DNA from: Nostoc sp. CHAB 5836
GTDB taxonomy: Bacteria > Cyanobacteriota > Cyanobacteriia > Cyanobacteriales > Nostocaceae
Direction of reading: 5' to 3'
Length of the DNA: 42,014 bases
Assembly: GCF_020829445.1 (NCBI RefSeq)
Contig: NZ_JAIVFV010000036.1
Coordinates: 1-42,014, forward strand
How positions within the stretch are numbered: the stretch's first letter is position 1
Below: more model-generated notes on this DNA
Told to the model about the DNA's origin: nothing
Seen by the model: the letters and a program-made list of their open reading frames with translations, nothing else
The model's database searches: none
The DNA's letters: not shown here

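Noticed and set aside
41236..42014. Insertion sequence ends
   Set aside because: The repeats are direct, in frame and part of the giant coding sequence; no transposase is present.

Overview
The window looks like a piece of a plasmid (or plasmid-like element) from a filamentous, Nostoc-type cyanobacterium. The evidence is the frequent HIP1 octamer GCGATCGC, short tandem repeats of the kind cyanobacteria carry between genes, AT-leaning codon use, and gene families typical of cyanobacterial plasmids. There are no rRNA or tRNA genes and no core metabolic operons. I had only the sequence, so family names are recognised from motifs and were not checked by search.

Left part (1-4.6 kb). A minus-strand replication-type protein with an archaeo-eukaryotic primase-like domain ends at a perfect 19-bp hairpin, and its probable C-terminal part continues in another frame. 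On either side of it lie two gene-poor stretches that hold hairpins and plus-strand terminators with no upstream gene; these are candidate small RNAs. A small minus-strand XRE-type repressor gene overlaps an unrecognised 58-residue gene. Palindromes lie between this pair and the next operon.

Middle part (4.6-12.5 kb). A compact plus-strand operon of ten genes starts with an actin-like ParM/StbA protein. It continues with small proteins (at least one ribbon-helix-helix type), a membrane protein and a membrane-anchored FtsK/TraD-like ATPase. Several genes are joined by ATGA or TAATG overlaps. It reads as a segregation or DNA-transfer unit. A cluster of TACGGCA repeats and an unknown gene with an SH3-like C-terminus follow, then an Rpn-family nuclease pseudogene.

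12.5-15.4 kb. A second partition system (ParA plus a ribbon-helix-helix partner) is bracketed by matching inverted repeats. The same motif recurs inside the partner's coding sequence. Next come a frameshifted ArsC/Spx-like gene and a ribbon-helix-helix/coiled-coil protein.

Right part (15.5-42.0 kb). One minus-strand reading frame of at least 8,848 residues runs off the right edge. It encodes a giant modular surface or secreted protein. From N to C it has a repetitive beta-rich region, cadherin-like repeats, about 12 CARDB domains, two beta-propeller regions, about nine Ig/cadherin-like repeats, an RHS/YD module, a dockerin, a hydrophobic hairpin, an alpha/beta-hydrolase-like domain, a NucA/EndoG-type nuclease domain, a zincin domain, six PKD and three Calx-beta domains. 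Inside it, on the opposite strand and codon-aligned, sits a complete pentapeptide-repeat gene with its own Shine-Dalgarno site. That nested gene is the most unusual thing in the window.
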